DNA from: Sphingomonas sp. CFBP 8760 | GTDB taxonomy: Bacteria > Pseudomonadota > Alphaproteobacteria > Sphingomonadales > Sphingomonadaceae | NCBI RefSeq assembly: GCF_014841615.1 | Contig: NZ_JACYUG010000001.1 | Span: forward strand, 248,001 to 312,000 | Reading direction: 5' to 3' | DNA length: 64,000 nt | Translations under genes and position numbers: made by a program | The notes under the pieces: generated by a model | Database searches by the model: none | Told to the model about the DNA's origin: nothing | The model's input: only the letters and a program-made list of their open reading frames with translations | Shown: in pieces, positions 12,276 through 21,069 of the stretch | Layout: each line of letters opens with the position of its first letter | Numbering within the stretch: the first letter of the stretch is position 1

Positions 12276-13931
12276 TCAGCCCTCGGACTTCACCTTCTTG
12301 GCCCGCGGCTTCTTGACCGGGGCGTCGGCGGCTTCGGTACCCTCGGCCTTTTCGGCAGCCTCAGGCGCAGACTCGGCGACCTGCGTCTCGGCGTCGACCG
12401 GGGCGGCGGCCTTCTTGGCGCGCGGCTTCTTCGCCTTGAGCGCCGGCGCGTCCTCCACGTTACCGCTCACCTCGGTCTCGGCGACCGGGGTGGCGTGATC
12501 GTGGTCATGGCCGTGATCGTGGTCATGCCCGTGGTCGTGCGCATGGTCATGGTCGTGCGCATGATCGTCGTGGTTATGGATGTGCGTGCCGGTCGCGAAG
12601 CCGTCTTCGCTCTCGATCGCCGCTTCCAGTTCCTCGCGGGTTGAATCACGGTCGGTGATCGTCGCCTTCTCGAACAGGAAGTCGACGACCTTGTCCTCGT
12701 ACAGCGGCGCGCGCAGCTGGGCGGCCGCCATCGGCTCCTGCTGGACATACTGCATGAAGCGCTGGCGATCCTCGGGACCGTATTGCTGCGCGGCCTGCGC
12801 GATCAGCCGGTTCATTTCCTGCTGGCTCACCTCGATGCCGTTGGCCTGGCCGATCTCGGACAGCAACAGGCCCAGGCGGACGCGACGCTCGGCGATCTTG
12901 CGGTAATCGTCGCGCTCGGCCTCCATCTCGGCCTTCGCCTTTTCGGGGTCGGCCTCGTGGGTCGCCTCATGCTCCAGCTGCGCCCAGATCTGGCTGAACT
13001 CGGCCTCGACCATCGACGGCGGCACCTCGAAGTCATGCCCCTCGGCCAGCTGGTCGAGCAGCTTGCGCTTCATGTGGGTGCGCGTCAGGCCGTTATGCTC
13101 CTGCTCGATCTGCCCCTTGATGAGGCCGCGCAGCTGCTCCAGGCTTTCCAGCCCGAGATTCTTGGCCATGTCGTCGTCGATCTTGGCCTCGCCCGCGGTC
13201 TTCACCGACTTGACGACGAGGTCGAAGGTCGCGGGCTGGCCGGCGAGGTTCTTCGCCTGATAGTCCTCGGGGAAGGTGACGGAGATCTGCTTCTCGTCGC
13301 CCGCCTTCACGCCGACGATCTGATCCTCGAAACCGGGGATCAGCCGGCCCGAACCGATCTCGACACCCATGTCGGTGCCGGTGCCACCCTCGAACGCGAC
13401 GCCGTCGGCGGTCTTGCCGACGAAATCGACGGTGACGAGGTCGCCCTGCTCGGCCGCCTTGTCGCCGGCATCGTCCCAGCTCTTCTGGCCTTCGGCGAAC
13501 TTGGCGATCTGCTCGTCCACCGCCGCGTCGGCGACGGGCACGGTCAGCCGCTCCAGCACCAGCGCGTCGATCGCGGGGGCGGGCACCTGCGGCAGCACTT
13601 CGAGCGTCACCGTGATCTCGGCATCCTTGCCGGGCTCATAGCCTTCGGCCAGCTCGACCGAGGGCTGCATCGCGGGGCGCAGCTGGTTGTCGACCATCAG
13701 CTGCTGGATGCCCTGCTGGATCGCGGCATTCAGCGCGTCCTGCGCCAGCGCCTCGCCGTGCATCTTGCGGACCAGATTGGTCGGCACCTTGCCGGGGCGG
13801 AAACCGGGCATCTTCACCTGGGGGGCGACGCGCTTCACCTCGGCATCGACCTTGGCGTCGATATCCTTGGCGGTGATGGTGAGCGTGTAGGCGCGCTTCA
13901 GCCCCTCGTTCAGCGTCTCGACAGTCTGCAT
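12276..13931 (-). CDS. tig: Trigger factor with His/Asp-rich C-terminal tail
   Basis: This is the ribosome-bound chaperone with peptidyl-prolyl isomerase activity. The chosen start MQTVETLNEGLKRAYTLTIT gives 551 residues. The ribosome-docking motif is in GFRPGKVPTNLV (about 45-56); the FKBP domain spans about 150-245 (DLVTVDFVGKTADG). The C-terminal chaperone arms end near 440. Beyond them is a low-complexity tail of about 100 residues: 449-480 holds 15 His alternating mostly with Asp, and two KKPRAKK blocks occur at about 501 and 540. The frame is open further upstream through the tRNA-Leu gene, so the longer start is rejected. Confidence 0.95.
   Translation of the reverse strand: MQTVETLNEGLKRAYTLTITAKDIDAKVDAEVKRVAPQVKMPGFRPGKVPTNLVRKMHGEALAQDALNAAIQQGIQQLMVDNQLRPAMQPSVELAEGYEPGKDAEITVTLEVLPQVPAPAIDALVLERLTVPVADAAVDEQIAKFAEGQKSWDDAGDKAAEQGDLVTVDFVGKTADGVAFEGGTGTDMGVEIGSGRLIPGFEDQIVGVKAGDEKQISVTFPEDYQAKNLAGQPATFDLVVKSVKTAGEAKIDDDMAKNLGLESLEQLRGLIKGQIEQEHNGLTRTHMKRKLLDQLAEGHDFEVPPSMVEAEFSQIWAQLEHEATHEADPEKAKAEMEAERDDYRKIAERRVRLGLLLSEIGQANGIEVSQQEMNRLIAQAAQQYGPEDRQRFMQYVQQEPMAAAQLRAPLYEDKVVDFLFEKATITDRDSTREELEAAIESEDGFATGTHIHNHDDHAHDHDHAHDHGHDHDHGHDHDHATPVAETEVSGNVEDAPALKAKKPRAKKAAAPVDAETQVAESAPEAAEKAEGTEAADAPVKKPRAKKVKSEG
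12492..12587 (-). repeat. Low-complexity His/Asp codon repeat inside tig
   Basis: The strand reads as near-tandem CAT/CAC and GAT/GAC codons (HDHDH-type units), coding residues about 449-480 of trigger factor. The repeat nature makes it prone to length change by slippage. Confidence 0.8.
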
Positions 13932-13992
13932 TGCTGGCCTTCGATCTGGAGAAATCTGTTGTCGGGCGACCACGCCTTGCGCCGGGCGGGAC

Positions 13993-14077
13993 TGGTGCGG
14001 GCGAAGGGACTCGAACCCCCACATCTTGCGATGGCAGGACCTAAACCTGCTGCGTCTACCAGTTCCGCCACGCCCGC
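13993..14077 (-). tRNA. tRNA-Leu (UAG)
   Basis: The minus strand gives an 85-nt class II tRNA with encoded CCA. The acceptor stem is GCGGGCG/CGCCCGC, the D arm has TGGCGGAACTGGTAGACGC, and the anticodon stem-loop is GCAGG TTTAGGT CCTGC with anticodon UAG. A variable arm and the T arm GGTTCGAGTCC follow. It lies just upstream of tig on the same strand. Confidence 0.96.
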
Positions 14078-14230
14078 ACTGCTGGACCCGTCGTTGGGGT
14101 GTCCCGACAAAACAACGCTTCGTCGGGCGGCCCCTTGGGCGGGCGTCTATACCAGCACGACGCCCTACGGCAAGCACGCAGGCAACCGCAAGTGTCTTGC
14201 CGCGTTGAAAGACCCGAAGGAGAAGAACCG

Positions 14231-14392
14231 ATGGCCACCCAGCCCCCCACCGAGGTCCCCACCCCCGATCCCCAGCCGGCCCAGCCCGACAGCCCCCCGC
14301 CGGAGATCACCACGCCCAGCCCCGACTTCGACCAGCCCTCTCCCGGCACCCCCGCCAACGACCCCGGCACCGCGCAGCCGGCGGAGATCTGA
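14231..14392 (+). CDS. Small proline-rich protein
   Basis: The 53-residue product starts MATQPPTEVPTPDPQPA and is dominated by Pro, Ser, Thr, Asp and Glu, so it should be disordered and acidic. An AAGGAGAAG ribosome site precedes the ATG well. One base separates its stop from the next start, indicating a two-gene unit. No family is recognised by me; the good ribosome site and coupling argue that it is real. Confidence 0.65.
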   Translation: MATQPPTEVPTPDPQPAQPDSPPPEITTPSPDFDQPSPGTPANDPGTAQPAEI

Positions 14393-14393
14393 G

Positions 14394-14645
14394 ATGGCCG
14401 GCGACCAGCACGACGACCGGAACAGCGATGCCCTGCCCGAAAGCCACGCCGGCACCGATCCGGCATCCTCGTCGGCAGCACGGGACGACGATGCACGCAG
14501 CGATCTGGAACAGGCGGTCGCCGCCCGTTCCGACGCGGTCGAACGCGGCGAAGGCGGGCCGGATACGGTGACGGCACCGGGTGACTTCGCAGGCACCGGT
14601 GGCACCGGCGGCGTGGTCCGCAATCAGGATCAGGACGCGCAGTAA
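14394..14645 (+). CDS. Small acidic disordered protein, hypothetical
   Basis: The 83-residue protein (MAGDQHDDRNSDALPESHAG...) is rich in Asp, Ala, Gly and Ser with no hydrophobic segment. It is one base downstream of the proline-rich gene and ends just before an intrinsic terminator at 14675-14709. Both genes look like a co-transcribed pair of hydrophilic proteins, a style seen in stress-related proteins, but nothing proves such a role. Confidence 0.6.
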   Translation: MAGDQHDDRNSDALPESHAGTDPASSSAARDDDARSDLEQAVAARSDAVERGEGGPDTVTAPGDFAGTGGTGGVVRNQDQDAQ

Positions 14646-14674
14646 CCCGTTCCGACGGAAGACAGCCGATAAGG

Positions 14675-14709
14675 AAAAGGGGCGGTACCGTGTCGGTGCC
14701 GCCCCTTTT
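14675..14709 (+). terminator. Intrinsic terminator after the small-protein pair
   Basis: The arms AAAAGGGGCGGTACC and GGTGCCGCCCCTTTT pair with one mismatch around a five-base loop and end in a T run. The A-rich start gives T residues on the other strand too, so it may also stop minus-strand transcription. Confidence 0.75.
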
Positions 14710-14847
14710 CACGTGATACGGGAAACCGGACGGCGATGACGCGATGCGGGCCGATCCGCCATGGTCACGCTACCCCCGCCCGCCATGGCGAACGGGGGCC
14801 CGTCATGCGGGCCTGGAGCCGGATGAGATCAGGTCGAACCGGATGTT

Positions 14848-14924
14848 CGTCGTTGCGAGCGGAGCGAAGCAATCCAGGGCGTCCTGGTCCGGCGCTGGAT
14901 TGCTTCGCTCCGCTCGCCATGACG
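14848..14924. repeat. Palindromic REP-like repeat, copy 2
   Basis: The left arm CGTCGTTGCGAGC then GCGAAGCAATCCAG is mirrored by CTGGATTGCTTCGC then CGCTCGCCATGACG. It lies between convergent genes. Confidence 0.85.
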
Positions 14925-14952
14925 GATCGGGTCAGAACAATGTCATCCCGCT

Positions 14953-15744
14953 CTAACCGGCCGATACGCGGCGACGCAGGCGATCCAGCACCTGCGGATC
15001 GGTGATGCGGCGGTACACCGCCTCCACCGCGCTGAACACGCCGAACAGGAACAGCCCGGCTGCGACCAGCACCTGCCAGTCGTCGGGGATGCGATCCAGC
15101 GCCTGTTCCATGCCGCCGGCTGCCGCCGCGCGCTCCTGCCGGCTCGCCTCCCACATGAACAGCGCGGTCATCGCGAACACCACGCCGCGCGCGAGATAAC
15201 CGGCCCGGCCGACCCAGGCGATCCACGGCCGGCCGGCGACGGCGGGGTCGAGATGCTTCAGGAAACCCAGCCGGTACGCCTTGACGATCTGGAACGCCGC
15301 CAGCGCGAGCAGGATCGCGGCGACCACGACCAGCATCCAGCTGCCGCCCGGCAGCGCCAGCGCGGTGGATGCGCCCTGTTCCGCCGAATCGGAAGACGAT
15401 CCCTTGCCGCCCGTCGCCAGCCCGATCGCCGCCCAGCACAGGAACAGGTGGATGATCCCGGACACGCCGCCGCCCAGCCGCTGCGCAATGCCCTTCGCGC
15501 CGGTGCCCTGCCCCTCGGTATCGATCAGCGCCTCCGACAGCCGCCAGACGCCGTAACCGAGAAACCCGATCGCCATGATGCCGAGCAGGATGCCGCCGCC
15601 GACACCCTGGATATAGGCCAGCGCCCCCTCATTGTCCTCGGTCCGCCCCAGCCGCAGCGCCAGATAGCCGATCGCGGCATACATCAGCGCCCGCGCGGCG
15701 AAGCCCAGCCGCGCCAGCATCTCGAACCCATTGATTCCCGGCAT
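14953..15744 (-). CDS. DUF1206 family integral membrane protein
   Basis: From the chosen ATG (MPGINGFEMLARLGFAARAL) the protein is 263 residues with six predicted membrane spans arranged as three similar pairs, each containing the G(Y/F)-AR pattern of DUF1206 (for example LGFAARALMYAAIGYLAL and AGYLARGVVFAMTALFMW). The family is of unknown function. An AGGGAG ribosome site supports this ATG over an in-frame TTG eight codons upstream. It stands alone between two intergenic regions with repeats. Confidence 0.8.
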   Translation of the reverse strand: MPGINGFEMLARLGFAARALMYAAIGYLALRLGRTEDNEGALAYIQGVGGGILLGIMAIGFLGYGVWRLSEALIDTEGQGTGAKGIAQRLGGGVSGIIHLFLCWAAIGLATGGKGSSSDSAEQGASTALALPGGSWMLVVVAAILLALAAFQIVKAYRLGFLKHLDPAVAGRPWIAWVGRAGYLARGVVFAMTALFMWEASRQERAAAAGGMEQALDRIPDDWQVLVAAGLFLFGVFSAVEAVYRRITDPQVLDRLRRRVSAG

Positions 15745-16114
15745 GTACGTCTCCCTTTGCGCGGGCAACCGTCATGCAGGGGCGATCGTTCCGCCAAGGT
15801 TACGAAGTGGTCGGTGGCCGCCGGAACACCGGTGGCGGGAGTACCGGCCGAAACCGGTCATATCCATCGTTCGGAATGCCCCGGCTCCGCCAGCCCTGCG
15901 ACGCCACGGCAAACCACGTCGTGGATGCCGCCCCTCACACGCCACCGTCAGGGCACAACGGCCGTCAGGGCACGACGACATGCCCCCCCCTTGCCGTCAT
16001 TGCGAGCGCAGCGAAGCAATCCAGCGCCACACGCGTGACGCTCCCGATCGCATCGCCGCACCCGCGATCACGCCAAAGGTTCAGACCAATGCCATCACGC
16101 TCCGGACCCCGACA
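15745..16114. other. Intergenic stretch upstream of the DUF1206 gene
   Basis: This gap of about 370 bases carries one arm of the palindromic repeat family (15995-16024) and otherwise shows no supported gene. It should hold the promoter of the DUF1206 gene, which I could not pinpoint. Confidence 0.5.
15995..16024 (+). repeat. Single arm of the REP-like repeat, copy 3
   Basis: CGTCATTGCGAGCG followed by CAGCGAAGCAATCCAG matches the left arm of the palindromic family, but no mirrored right arm follows, so this looks like a decayed copy. Confidence 0.75.
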
Positions 16115-18037
16115 TCACGCCCGCGCTTCCGCCACGCCCCCGGAATTGTGGCGCAGCGCCTTCAGCACGGTGTCGATGATCGCGGCGGCGTCCAGCCCCG
16201 CCTCGGCATATTGCACGTCGGGCTTGTCCTGATCCTGGAACGTATCGGGCAGCCGCATCGTGCGCAGCTTCAGCCCGCCGTCGATCAGCCCCTCGTCCGA
16301 AGCCAGCGTCAGCACATGCGCGCCGAACCCGCCGACCGCGCCCTCCTCGATCGTCACCGCCACCTCGTGCGTGGTCAGCAGGCGGCGGATCAATGCCTCG
16401 TCCAGCGGCTTGGCGAAGCGCAGGTCGGCCACGCTCGTCGACAGGCCCTTCGCCTCCAGCTGGTCCGCGGCCTTCAGCGCCTCGGTCAGGCGGGTGCCGA
16501 GCGACAGGATCGCCACCGTCTTGCCCTCGCGCACCATCCGGCCCTTGCCGATCTCCAGCACCTGCGGCACGTCCGGCAGCGCGACCCCGGTGCCGGCGCC
16601 GCGCGGATAACGCACCGCGATCGGGCCGCTGTCGTGCGCGACGCAGGTATGCGTCATGTGGACCAGCTCCGCCTCGTCGGCGGCGGCCATCACCACGAAA
16701 TTGGGCAGGGTCGCCAGATAGGTGACGTCGAACGACCCGGCATGGGTCGCGCCGTCCGCCCCGACCAGCCCGGCGCGGTCGATCGCGAAGCGGACCGGCA
16801 GGTTCTGGATCGCCACGTCATGGACCACCTGGTCGTAGGCGCGCTGGAGGAAGGTGGAATAGATCGCGCAGAACGGCCGCATCCCCTGCGCGGCCAGCCC
16901 GGCGGCGAAGGTCACGCCGTGCTGTTCGGCGATGCCCACGTCGAAGAACCGGTCGGGATAGCTGGCGGCGAACGCCTCCAGTCCGGTGCCCGACGGCATC
17001 GCCGCGGTGATCGCGCAGATGCGGTCGTCGGTGGCCGCGGCATCGGCCAGCGCCTGCCCGAACACGTTCTGATACTGGGGCGGCCCCGGCGGCGCCTTCG
17101 CCTGCGCGCCGGTGATGACGTCGAACTTCTGGACGCCGTGATACTTGTCCGCCGACGCCTCCGCCGGGGCATAGCCCTTGCCCTTCTTCGTCACGACATG
17201 GACGAGGATCGGCCCCTCCTCGGCATCGCGGACATTCTCCAGCACCGGGATCAGATGGTCCAGGTTATGGCCGTCGATCGGGCCGACATAATAGAAACCC
17301 AGTTCCTCAAACAGCGTGCCGCCCATGGTCATGCCGCGCGCGAACTCATCGGTCTTGCGCGCCGCCTGATGGAAGGGGCGCGGCAGTTTGCGCGCCAGCT
17401 TCTTCATCATCTCGCGGATGCTCAGGAATTCGCGACTCGACACGATCCGGCTCAGATAGGCGGACAGGCCACCCACCGGCGGCGCGATCGACATGTCGTT
17501 GTCGTTCAGGATCACGACCAGCCGGTTGCCCGCCTGCTCGGCATTGTTCATCGCCTCGTATGCCATGCCCGCCGACATCGCGCCGTCGCCGATCACCGCG
17601 ATGCCCTTGCCCGGGGTGCCGGCCAGCTTGTTGGCGATCGCGAAGCCCAGCGCGGCGGAGATCGAGGTCGACGAATGCGCCGCGCCGAACGGGTCGTATT
17701 CGCTTTCGGAACGCTTGGTGAAGCCCGACAGGCCACCGCCCTGCCGTAGCGTCCGGATGCGGTCGCGCCGCCCGGTCAGTATCTTGTGCGGATAGCATTG
17801 ATGGCCGACATCCCAGACCAGCCGGTCGCGCGGGGTATCGAACACGTAATGGATCGCCGTCGTCAGTTCGACCACGCCCAGCCCCGATCCCAGATGCCCG
17901 CCGGTCGTCCCGACCGCTGAAATCGTTTCCAGCCGCAACTCGTCGGCAAGCTGCCGCAGATCTTCGGGTTTCAGGCGGCGGAGGTCGTCTGGCGTCGAAA
18001 CGGTGTCGAGCAAGGGCGTTACGGGAAGGTCAACCAT
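16115..18037 (-). CDS. dxs: 1-deoxy-D-xylulose-5-phosphate synthase
   Basis: The 640-residue enzyme condenses pyruvate and glyceraldehyde-3-phosphate with thiamine diphosphate, the first step of the MEP isoprenoid pathway. It shows [20 protein letters not shown] near residue 46, the TPP motif [17 protein letters not shown] near 155, and the transketolase pyrimidine domain with [18 protein letters not shown]. Length and motifs are standard for DXS. The isoprenoids made feed quinones and, in sphingomonads, carotenoids. It is followed upstream by the zur gene on the same strand about 60 bases away. Confidence 0.97.
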   Translation of the reverse strand: MVDLPVTPLLDTVSTPDDLRRLKPEDLRQLADELRLETISAVGTTGGHLGSGLGVVELTTAIHYVFDTPRDRLVWDVGHQCYPHKILTGRRDRIRTLRQGGGLSGFTKRSESEYDPFGAAHSSTSISAALGFAIANKLAGTPGKGIAVIGDGAMSAGMAYEAMNNAEQAGNRLVVILNDNDMSIAPPVGGLSAYLSRIVSSREFLSIREMMKKLARKLPRPFHQAARKTDEFARGMTMGGTLFEELGFYYVGPIDGHNLDHLIPVLENVRDAEEGPILVHVVTKKGKGYAPAEASADKYHGVQKFDVITGAQAKAPPGPPQYQNVFGQALADAAATDDRICAITAAMPSGTGLEAFAASYPDRFFDVGIAEQHGVTFAAGLAAQGMRPFCAIYSTFLQRAYDQVVHDVAIQNLPVRFAIDRAGLVGADGATHAGSFDVTYLATLPNFVVMAAADEAELVHMTHTCVAHDSGPIAVRYPRGAGTGVALPDVPQVLEIGKGRMVREGKTVAILSLGTRLTEALKAADQLEAKGLSTSVADLRFAKPLDEALIRRLLTTHEVAVTIEEGAVGGFGAHVLTLASDEGLIDGGLKLRTMRLPDTFQDQDKPDVQYAEAGLDAAAIIDTVLKALRHNSGGVAEARA

Positions 18038-18098
18038 CGAACGGGCTTACCCTTCCGTCGCGACCGTGTCGATTGCCGACCGTATCGGTCCGGCCATA

Positions 18099-18593
18099 TC
18101 AGGCCGCGGCGGGCACCGCGTCCGACAGCGCGCGGCGGCAGTCGGCGCATTGCCCCCGCACCTCGATCACCGGCCGCACCGGCGCGAAGCCGGCGGCGCG
18201 GGCGGCGGCACGGACGTCGCCGGTGACACGGTCGTCATCCAGATGCGTCGTCTGCCCGCACCCGTCGCACACCAGGAAGATGCAGTCGTGCAGGCAGTCG
18301 GGATGCGCGTTGACGATATAGGCGTTCGCGCTTTCCACCCGGTGCGCCAGATTGGCCCCGACGAACAGGTCGAGGATGCGATAGACGCTGTTGGCGGCCA
18401 CCCGCCGCCCCTCCGCCTTCGACACCGCATCGGCGATGTCATAGGCGCTGGCCGGCTTCGCGAACCCCGCCAGCGATGCATAGACGCTGGCCCGCATCGT
18501 GGTCCATTGCTCGCCGGATTTCTCCAGCGTCGCCTGTGCCGCGGTCGCCAGATCGTCGCGCTGCAGTTCGTGATGATGATGAACGTGCGCCAT
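18099..18593 (-). CDS. zur: Fur-family regulator, Zur-like
   Basis: The 164-residue protein has a winged helix (ANSVYRILDLFVGANLAHRVES) and the Fur dimerisation domain with Cys pairs CDGCGQ and CADC expected to hold structural zinc. A His-rich N terminus (MAHVHHHHEL) is added. The spacing and the DCIFLVCDGCG sequence fit Zur better than Fur or PerR. Zur represses zinc uptake genes when zinc is sufficient. It is transcribed after a MerC-like membrane gene 28 bases upstream, and a candidate Zur box precedes that gene. Confidence 0.85.
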   Translation of the reverse strand: MAHVHHHHELQRDDLATAAQATLEKSGEQWTTMRASVYASLAGFAKPASAYDIADAVSKAEGRRVAANSVYRILDLFVGANLAHRVESANAYIVNAHPDCLHDCIFLVCDGCGQTTHLDDDRVTGDVRAAARAAGFAPVRPVIEVRGQCADCRRALSDAVPAAA

Positions 18594-18621
18594 CGCACGG
18601 AAATAGGATGCGGGTGCCGCT

Positions 18622-19014
18622 CTAGCAAGCGCGCAGGGAGGCGCGACGGTTCATCTCGTGGCCCAGCGCCAGCAGCGCGACGCCGACGATCGTCCACAGC
18701 GCCTCGCCGTTCGACCCGTCGTGCGGCAACTGCATCGCCCCTGCCATGACGCCCAGCCCGAACGCCCCGACCGCCGCCGGCACCGCCTCGCCATGCCGCA
18801 CCACGCCGCGCCCCAGCGCCACCGCGCCCAGCGCGATCGCCATCACCAGCCCGACCTCGTGGATGTGTGGATCGAGCAGCAGCCCGCCCGCCGCCGACAT
18901 CAGCGCCAGCAGCACCGACGTCGCCAGGCAATGCACCACGCACAGTCCTGACAACCCGATCGCCAGACGATCGAGCCCCGGCACACGCCGGATGCGGATG
19001 GATGAAGCGGCCAT
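18622..19014 (-). CDS. MerC-domain membrane protein
   Basis: This 130-residue protein has four predicted membrane spans and the MerC-type Cys motif SGLCVVHCLATS in the first span, with His residues in PHIHEVG. MerC proteins transport mercuric ions in mer operons, but here there are no other mer genes. Placement directly upstream of zur suggests zinc or related metal handling. The ATG was preferred over an in-frame TTG ten codons upstream. The metal specificity is inferred. Confidence 0.8.
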   Translation of the reverse strand: MAASSIRIRRVPGLDRLAIGLSGLCVVHCLATSVLLALMSAAGGLLLDPHIHEVGLVMAIALGAVALGRGVVRHGEAVPAAVGAFGLGVMAGAMQLPHDGSNGEALWTIVGVALLALGHEMNRRASLRAC

Positions 19015-19044
19015 GGTCACGGGCAGCGATATAGCTGGGGCCAA

Positions 19045-19062
19045 GACAGGTTACAACATCAC
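19045..19062 (-). promoter_or_regulatory. Candidate Zur box upstream of merC-like/zur
   Basis: The minus strand reads GTGATGTTGTAACCTGTC, an imperfect dyad whose core ATGTTGTAACCT matches 10 of 12 positions of the ATGTTATAACAT-type core I recall for proteobacterial Zur sites. It lies about 30 bases before the merC-like start. The consensus is recalled, not searched. Confidence 0.35.
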
Positions 19063-19204
19063 ATCAATATTAATGACCTGCGCCCCACGTCATCAATCCG
19101 GGGTTACCTTCCCGGCGCAGATGCCGGGCTTGTACAGACGCCGGGAACGCAAGAAGCACCGGTCCCGCCATTGCCGCCCTCCCCCACACGTCATAGATGG
19201 GGTC

Positions 19205-20245
19205 ATGCTCCTGCCCAGTGCCGCCTTCATGTCCCATGCCCGGCCGCGCGCGGTGGCGCGGTGGCTGTTCGTCGTCGCCGCGCTGATCGTCGCGATGGTG
19301 GTGGTCGGCGGCATCACCCGCCTGACCGAATCGGGCCTGTCGATCACCCGCTGGCAACCGGTCAGCGGTATCGTGCCCCCGCTGAACGATGCCGCGTGGC
19401 AGGCGGAGTTCGACCGGTACAAGCGTATCCCCGAATATGCCGCGTTCAACCGCGACATGACGCTGGCGGGGTTCAAGGCGATCTTCTTCTGGGAATATCT
19501 CCATCGCCTGCTGGGGCGGGTGATCGGCCTCGCCTTCGCGCTGCCGCTGCTGTGGTTCGCGGTGAAGCGGCAGATTCCGCGCGGCTACGGCATCCGGCTC
19601 GTCGCGCTGCTCGCCCTGGGCGGGTTGCAGGGCGGGATCGGCTGGTGGATGGTCGCTTCCGGCCTGTCGGAACGTACCGACGTCAGCCATCTGCGCCTTG
19701 CCGTCCACCTCGTCACCGCGCTCGTCATCCTCGCCGGGCTCGTCTGGACCGCGCTCGACCTGATGCAGCTGCACCGCGACCGATTGGCGACGCCCGCGCG
19801 ACTCGCCCCCGCCGCCCTGCTCGGACTCGGGCTGCTGTTCGTGCAGATCGTGTGGGGGGCGTTCACCGCCGGGCTCGATGCGGGCTATGCCTTCGCCAGC
19901 TGGCCGCTGATGGGTGACAGCCTGTTCCCGGCGGGCGTGCCGCTGACGGGGACGCTGGCCGACGCGGTCGACAATCCGGTGATGGTGCAGTTCATCCACC
20001 GCTGGCTGGCCTTCGCGGTCGGCGCGGCGCTGTTCTGGCTGGCGGTGCGCGCCACCCGGCGGGGATCGCGCGCGGGGTTCGTCGTGGTCGGGCTGGTGAC
20101 GCTCCAGATCTTCCTCGGCATCGCCACGCTGATGACCGGGGTATTGATCGAGGTGGCGGTGGCGCATCAGGCGAACGCCGCGCTGCTATTGATCGCCACC
20201 GTCTTCGCCGCCCACCGGATCGGCATCCGCAAAGCCTTCGTCTGA
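19205..20245 (+). CDS. ctaA: Heme A synthase (COX15/CtaA)
   Basis: The 346-residue protein has eight predicted membrane spans and the four His expected to bind heme: in EYLHRLLGR, VSHLRLAVHL, QFIHRWLAF and VAVAHQANAAL. It starts near RPRAVARWLFVVAALIVAMV and has the family motif GGITRLTESGLSITRW. It oxidises heme O to heme A for aa3 oxidase in the inner membrane. An ATG at 19229 is an alternative start (338 residues). It is divergent from merC-like/zur and ends at a terminator. Confidence 0.93.
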   Translation: MLLPSAAFMSHARPRAVARWLFVVAALIVAMVVVGGITRLTESGLSITRWQPVSGIVPPLNDAAWQAEFDRYKRIPEYAAFNRDMTLAGFKAIFFWEYLHRLLGRVIGLAFALPLLWFAVKRQIPRGYGIRLVALLALGGLQGGIGWWMVASGLSERTDVSHLRLAVHLVTALVILAGLVWTALDLMQLHRDRLATPARLAPAALLGLGLLFVQIVWGAFTAGLDAGYAFASWPLMGDSLFPAGVPLTGTLADAVDNPVMVQFIHRWLAFAVGAALFWLAVRATRRGSRAGFVVVGLVTLQIFLGIATLMTGVLIEVAVAHQANAALLLIATVFAAHRIGIRKAFV

Positions 20246-20256
20246 AAGTCTGTTTG

Positions 20257-20277
20257 AAAACGCGCCGGGCGCGTTTT
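20257..20277 (+). terminator. Intrinsic terminator of ctaA
   Basis: AAAACGCG and CGCGTTTT form a perfect stem around a short G/C loop, with a T run, just 11 bases after the ctaA stop. Confidence 0.7.
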
Positions 20278-20287
20278 GCGGTGCCGG

Positions 20288-20349
20288 CCCGCTCCCCCTC
20301 CCGACCACCCATTCGGGATACGCTGTGGGTGGCCGGGAGGGGGAGCGGG
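20288..20349. repeat. Long inverted repeat, 23-bp arms
   Basis: The left arm CCCGCTCCCCCTCCC plus GACCACCC mirrors the right arm GGGTGGCC plus GGGAGGGGGAGCGGG with one mismatch and a 16-base loop. It may act as a transcript-end structure or be a decayed mobile palindrome. Confidence 0.7.
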
Positions 20350-20416
20350 CGGAACATGCCAAGGTTCCGGCGATCCGCAGGATCGTTGGAAAGCAGGTGG
20401 AGGGCGGCACCGCCTT

Positions 20417-20440
20417 GAAACTCGCTCTTTCGCGAGTTTC
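20417..20440. repeat. Short stem-loop in the rplM upstream region
   Basis: GAAACTCGC and GCGAGTTTC pair perfectly around a six-base loop, and the flanks CTT/AAG extend the stem with a bulge. Confidence 0.55.
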
Positions 20441-20497
20441 CAAGCAACTCTTGAAGCCCATGGTATCCTGATACCCGTCAGGAACGCCGCCGAAATC

Positions 20498-20526
20498 TTG
20501 ACTTCAGCGACAGTCGCGGGCATTGG
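20498..20526 (+). promoter_or_regulatory. Possible rplM-rpsI promoter
   Basis: A good -35-like TTGACT at 20498 is followed after 17 bases by CATTGG, a poor -10. It is about 65 bases upstream of the rplM start. Only the -35 element is convincing. Confidence 0.25.
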
Positions 20527-20589
20527 CGCCGGGTCCGCGCTGTTCCCATCCGGGAGCGGCGCGCTCTCGTTCGAAAGGTTCTCACGCCC

Positions 20590-21069
20590 ATGAAGGCGCT
20601 CATGAAGACCACCAAGTCGGCCAAGCCGCACGAGGTGGAGAAGAAATGGCATATCGTCGACGCGACCGATCTGGTCGTCGGCCGTGCCGCGGTGGTGATC
20701 GCCAACGTCCTGCGCGGCAAGCACAAGACGTCGTTCACCCCGCACGTCGATTGCGGTGACAATGTCGTCGTCATCAACGCCGACAAGATCCGCTTCACCG
20801 GCAACAAGGCCGCGAAGAAGATCTATTACAAGCACACCGGCTATGCCGGCGGCATCAAGGGCGTCACCGCCGCCAAGGTCCTCGAAGGCCGCTTCCCGGA
20901 GCGCGTGCTGGAAAAGGCCGTGGAGCGCATGATTCCGCGCGGTCCCCTCGGCCGTGACCAGATGCGCAACCTGCGCATCTTCAAGGGCACCGAGCATCCG
21001 CACACCGCCCAGAACCCTGAGGTTCTCGACATCGCCGGCATGAGCCGCAAGAACAAGGTGGGTGCATAA
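20590..21069 (+). CDS. rplM: 50S ribosomal protein L13
   Basis: The 159-residue protein shows the L13 signature: [27 protein letters not shown] near the start and [17 protein letters not shown] with [18 protein letters not shown]. An alternative ATG is four codons in (20602), which would remove MKAL. L13 is an early assembly protein of the large subunit. It overlaps rpsI by one base, giving the usual rplM-rpsI operon. Confidence 0.97.
   Translation: MKALMKTTKSAKPHEVEKKWHIVDATDLVVGRAAVVIANVLRGKHKTSFTPHVDCGDNVVVINADKIRFTGNKAAKKIYYKHTGYAGGIKGVTAAKVLEGRFPERVLEKAVERMIPRGPLGRDQMRNLRIFKGTEHPHTAQNPEVLDIAGMSRKNKVGA

Larger units (their letters stand above)
14646..14952. other. Intergenic stretch with terminator and palindromic repeat
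   Basis: This gap of about 300 bases between convergent genes holds a strong stem-loop (14675-14709) and a full palindromic repeat (14848-14924). No convincing coding region is seen on either strand. Confidence 0.7.
20246..20589. other. Intergenic stretch with three stem-loops upstream of rplM
   Basis: No gene is seen here. It holds a terminator (20257-20277), a long palindrome (20288-20349), a 9-bp hairpin (20417-20440) and probably the rplM promoter near 20498. Confidence 0.7.

Noticed and set aside
13932..14177. Upstream extension of trigger factor
   Set aside because: It would translate through the tRNA-Leu gene; the family N terminus MQTVET is at 13931.
18622..19014. MerC-like gene as part of a mercury resistance operon
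   Set aside because: No merA, merR, merT or merP is nearby, and the partner is a zinc-type Fur regulator.
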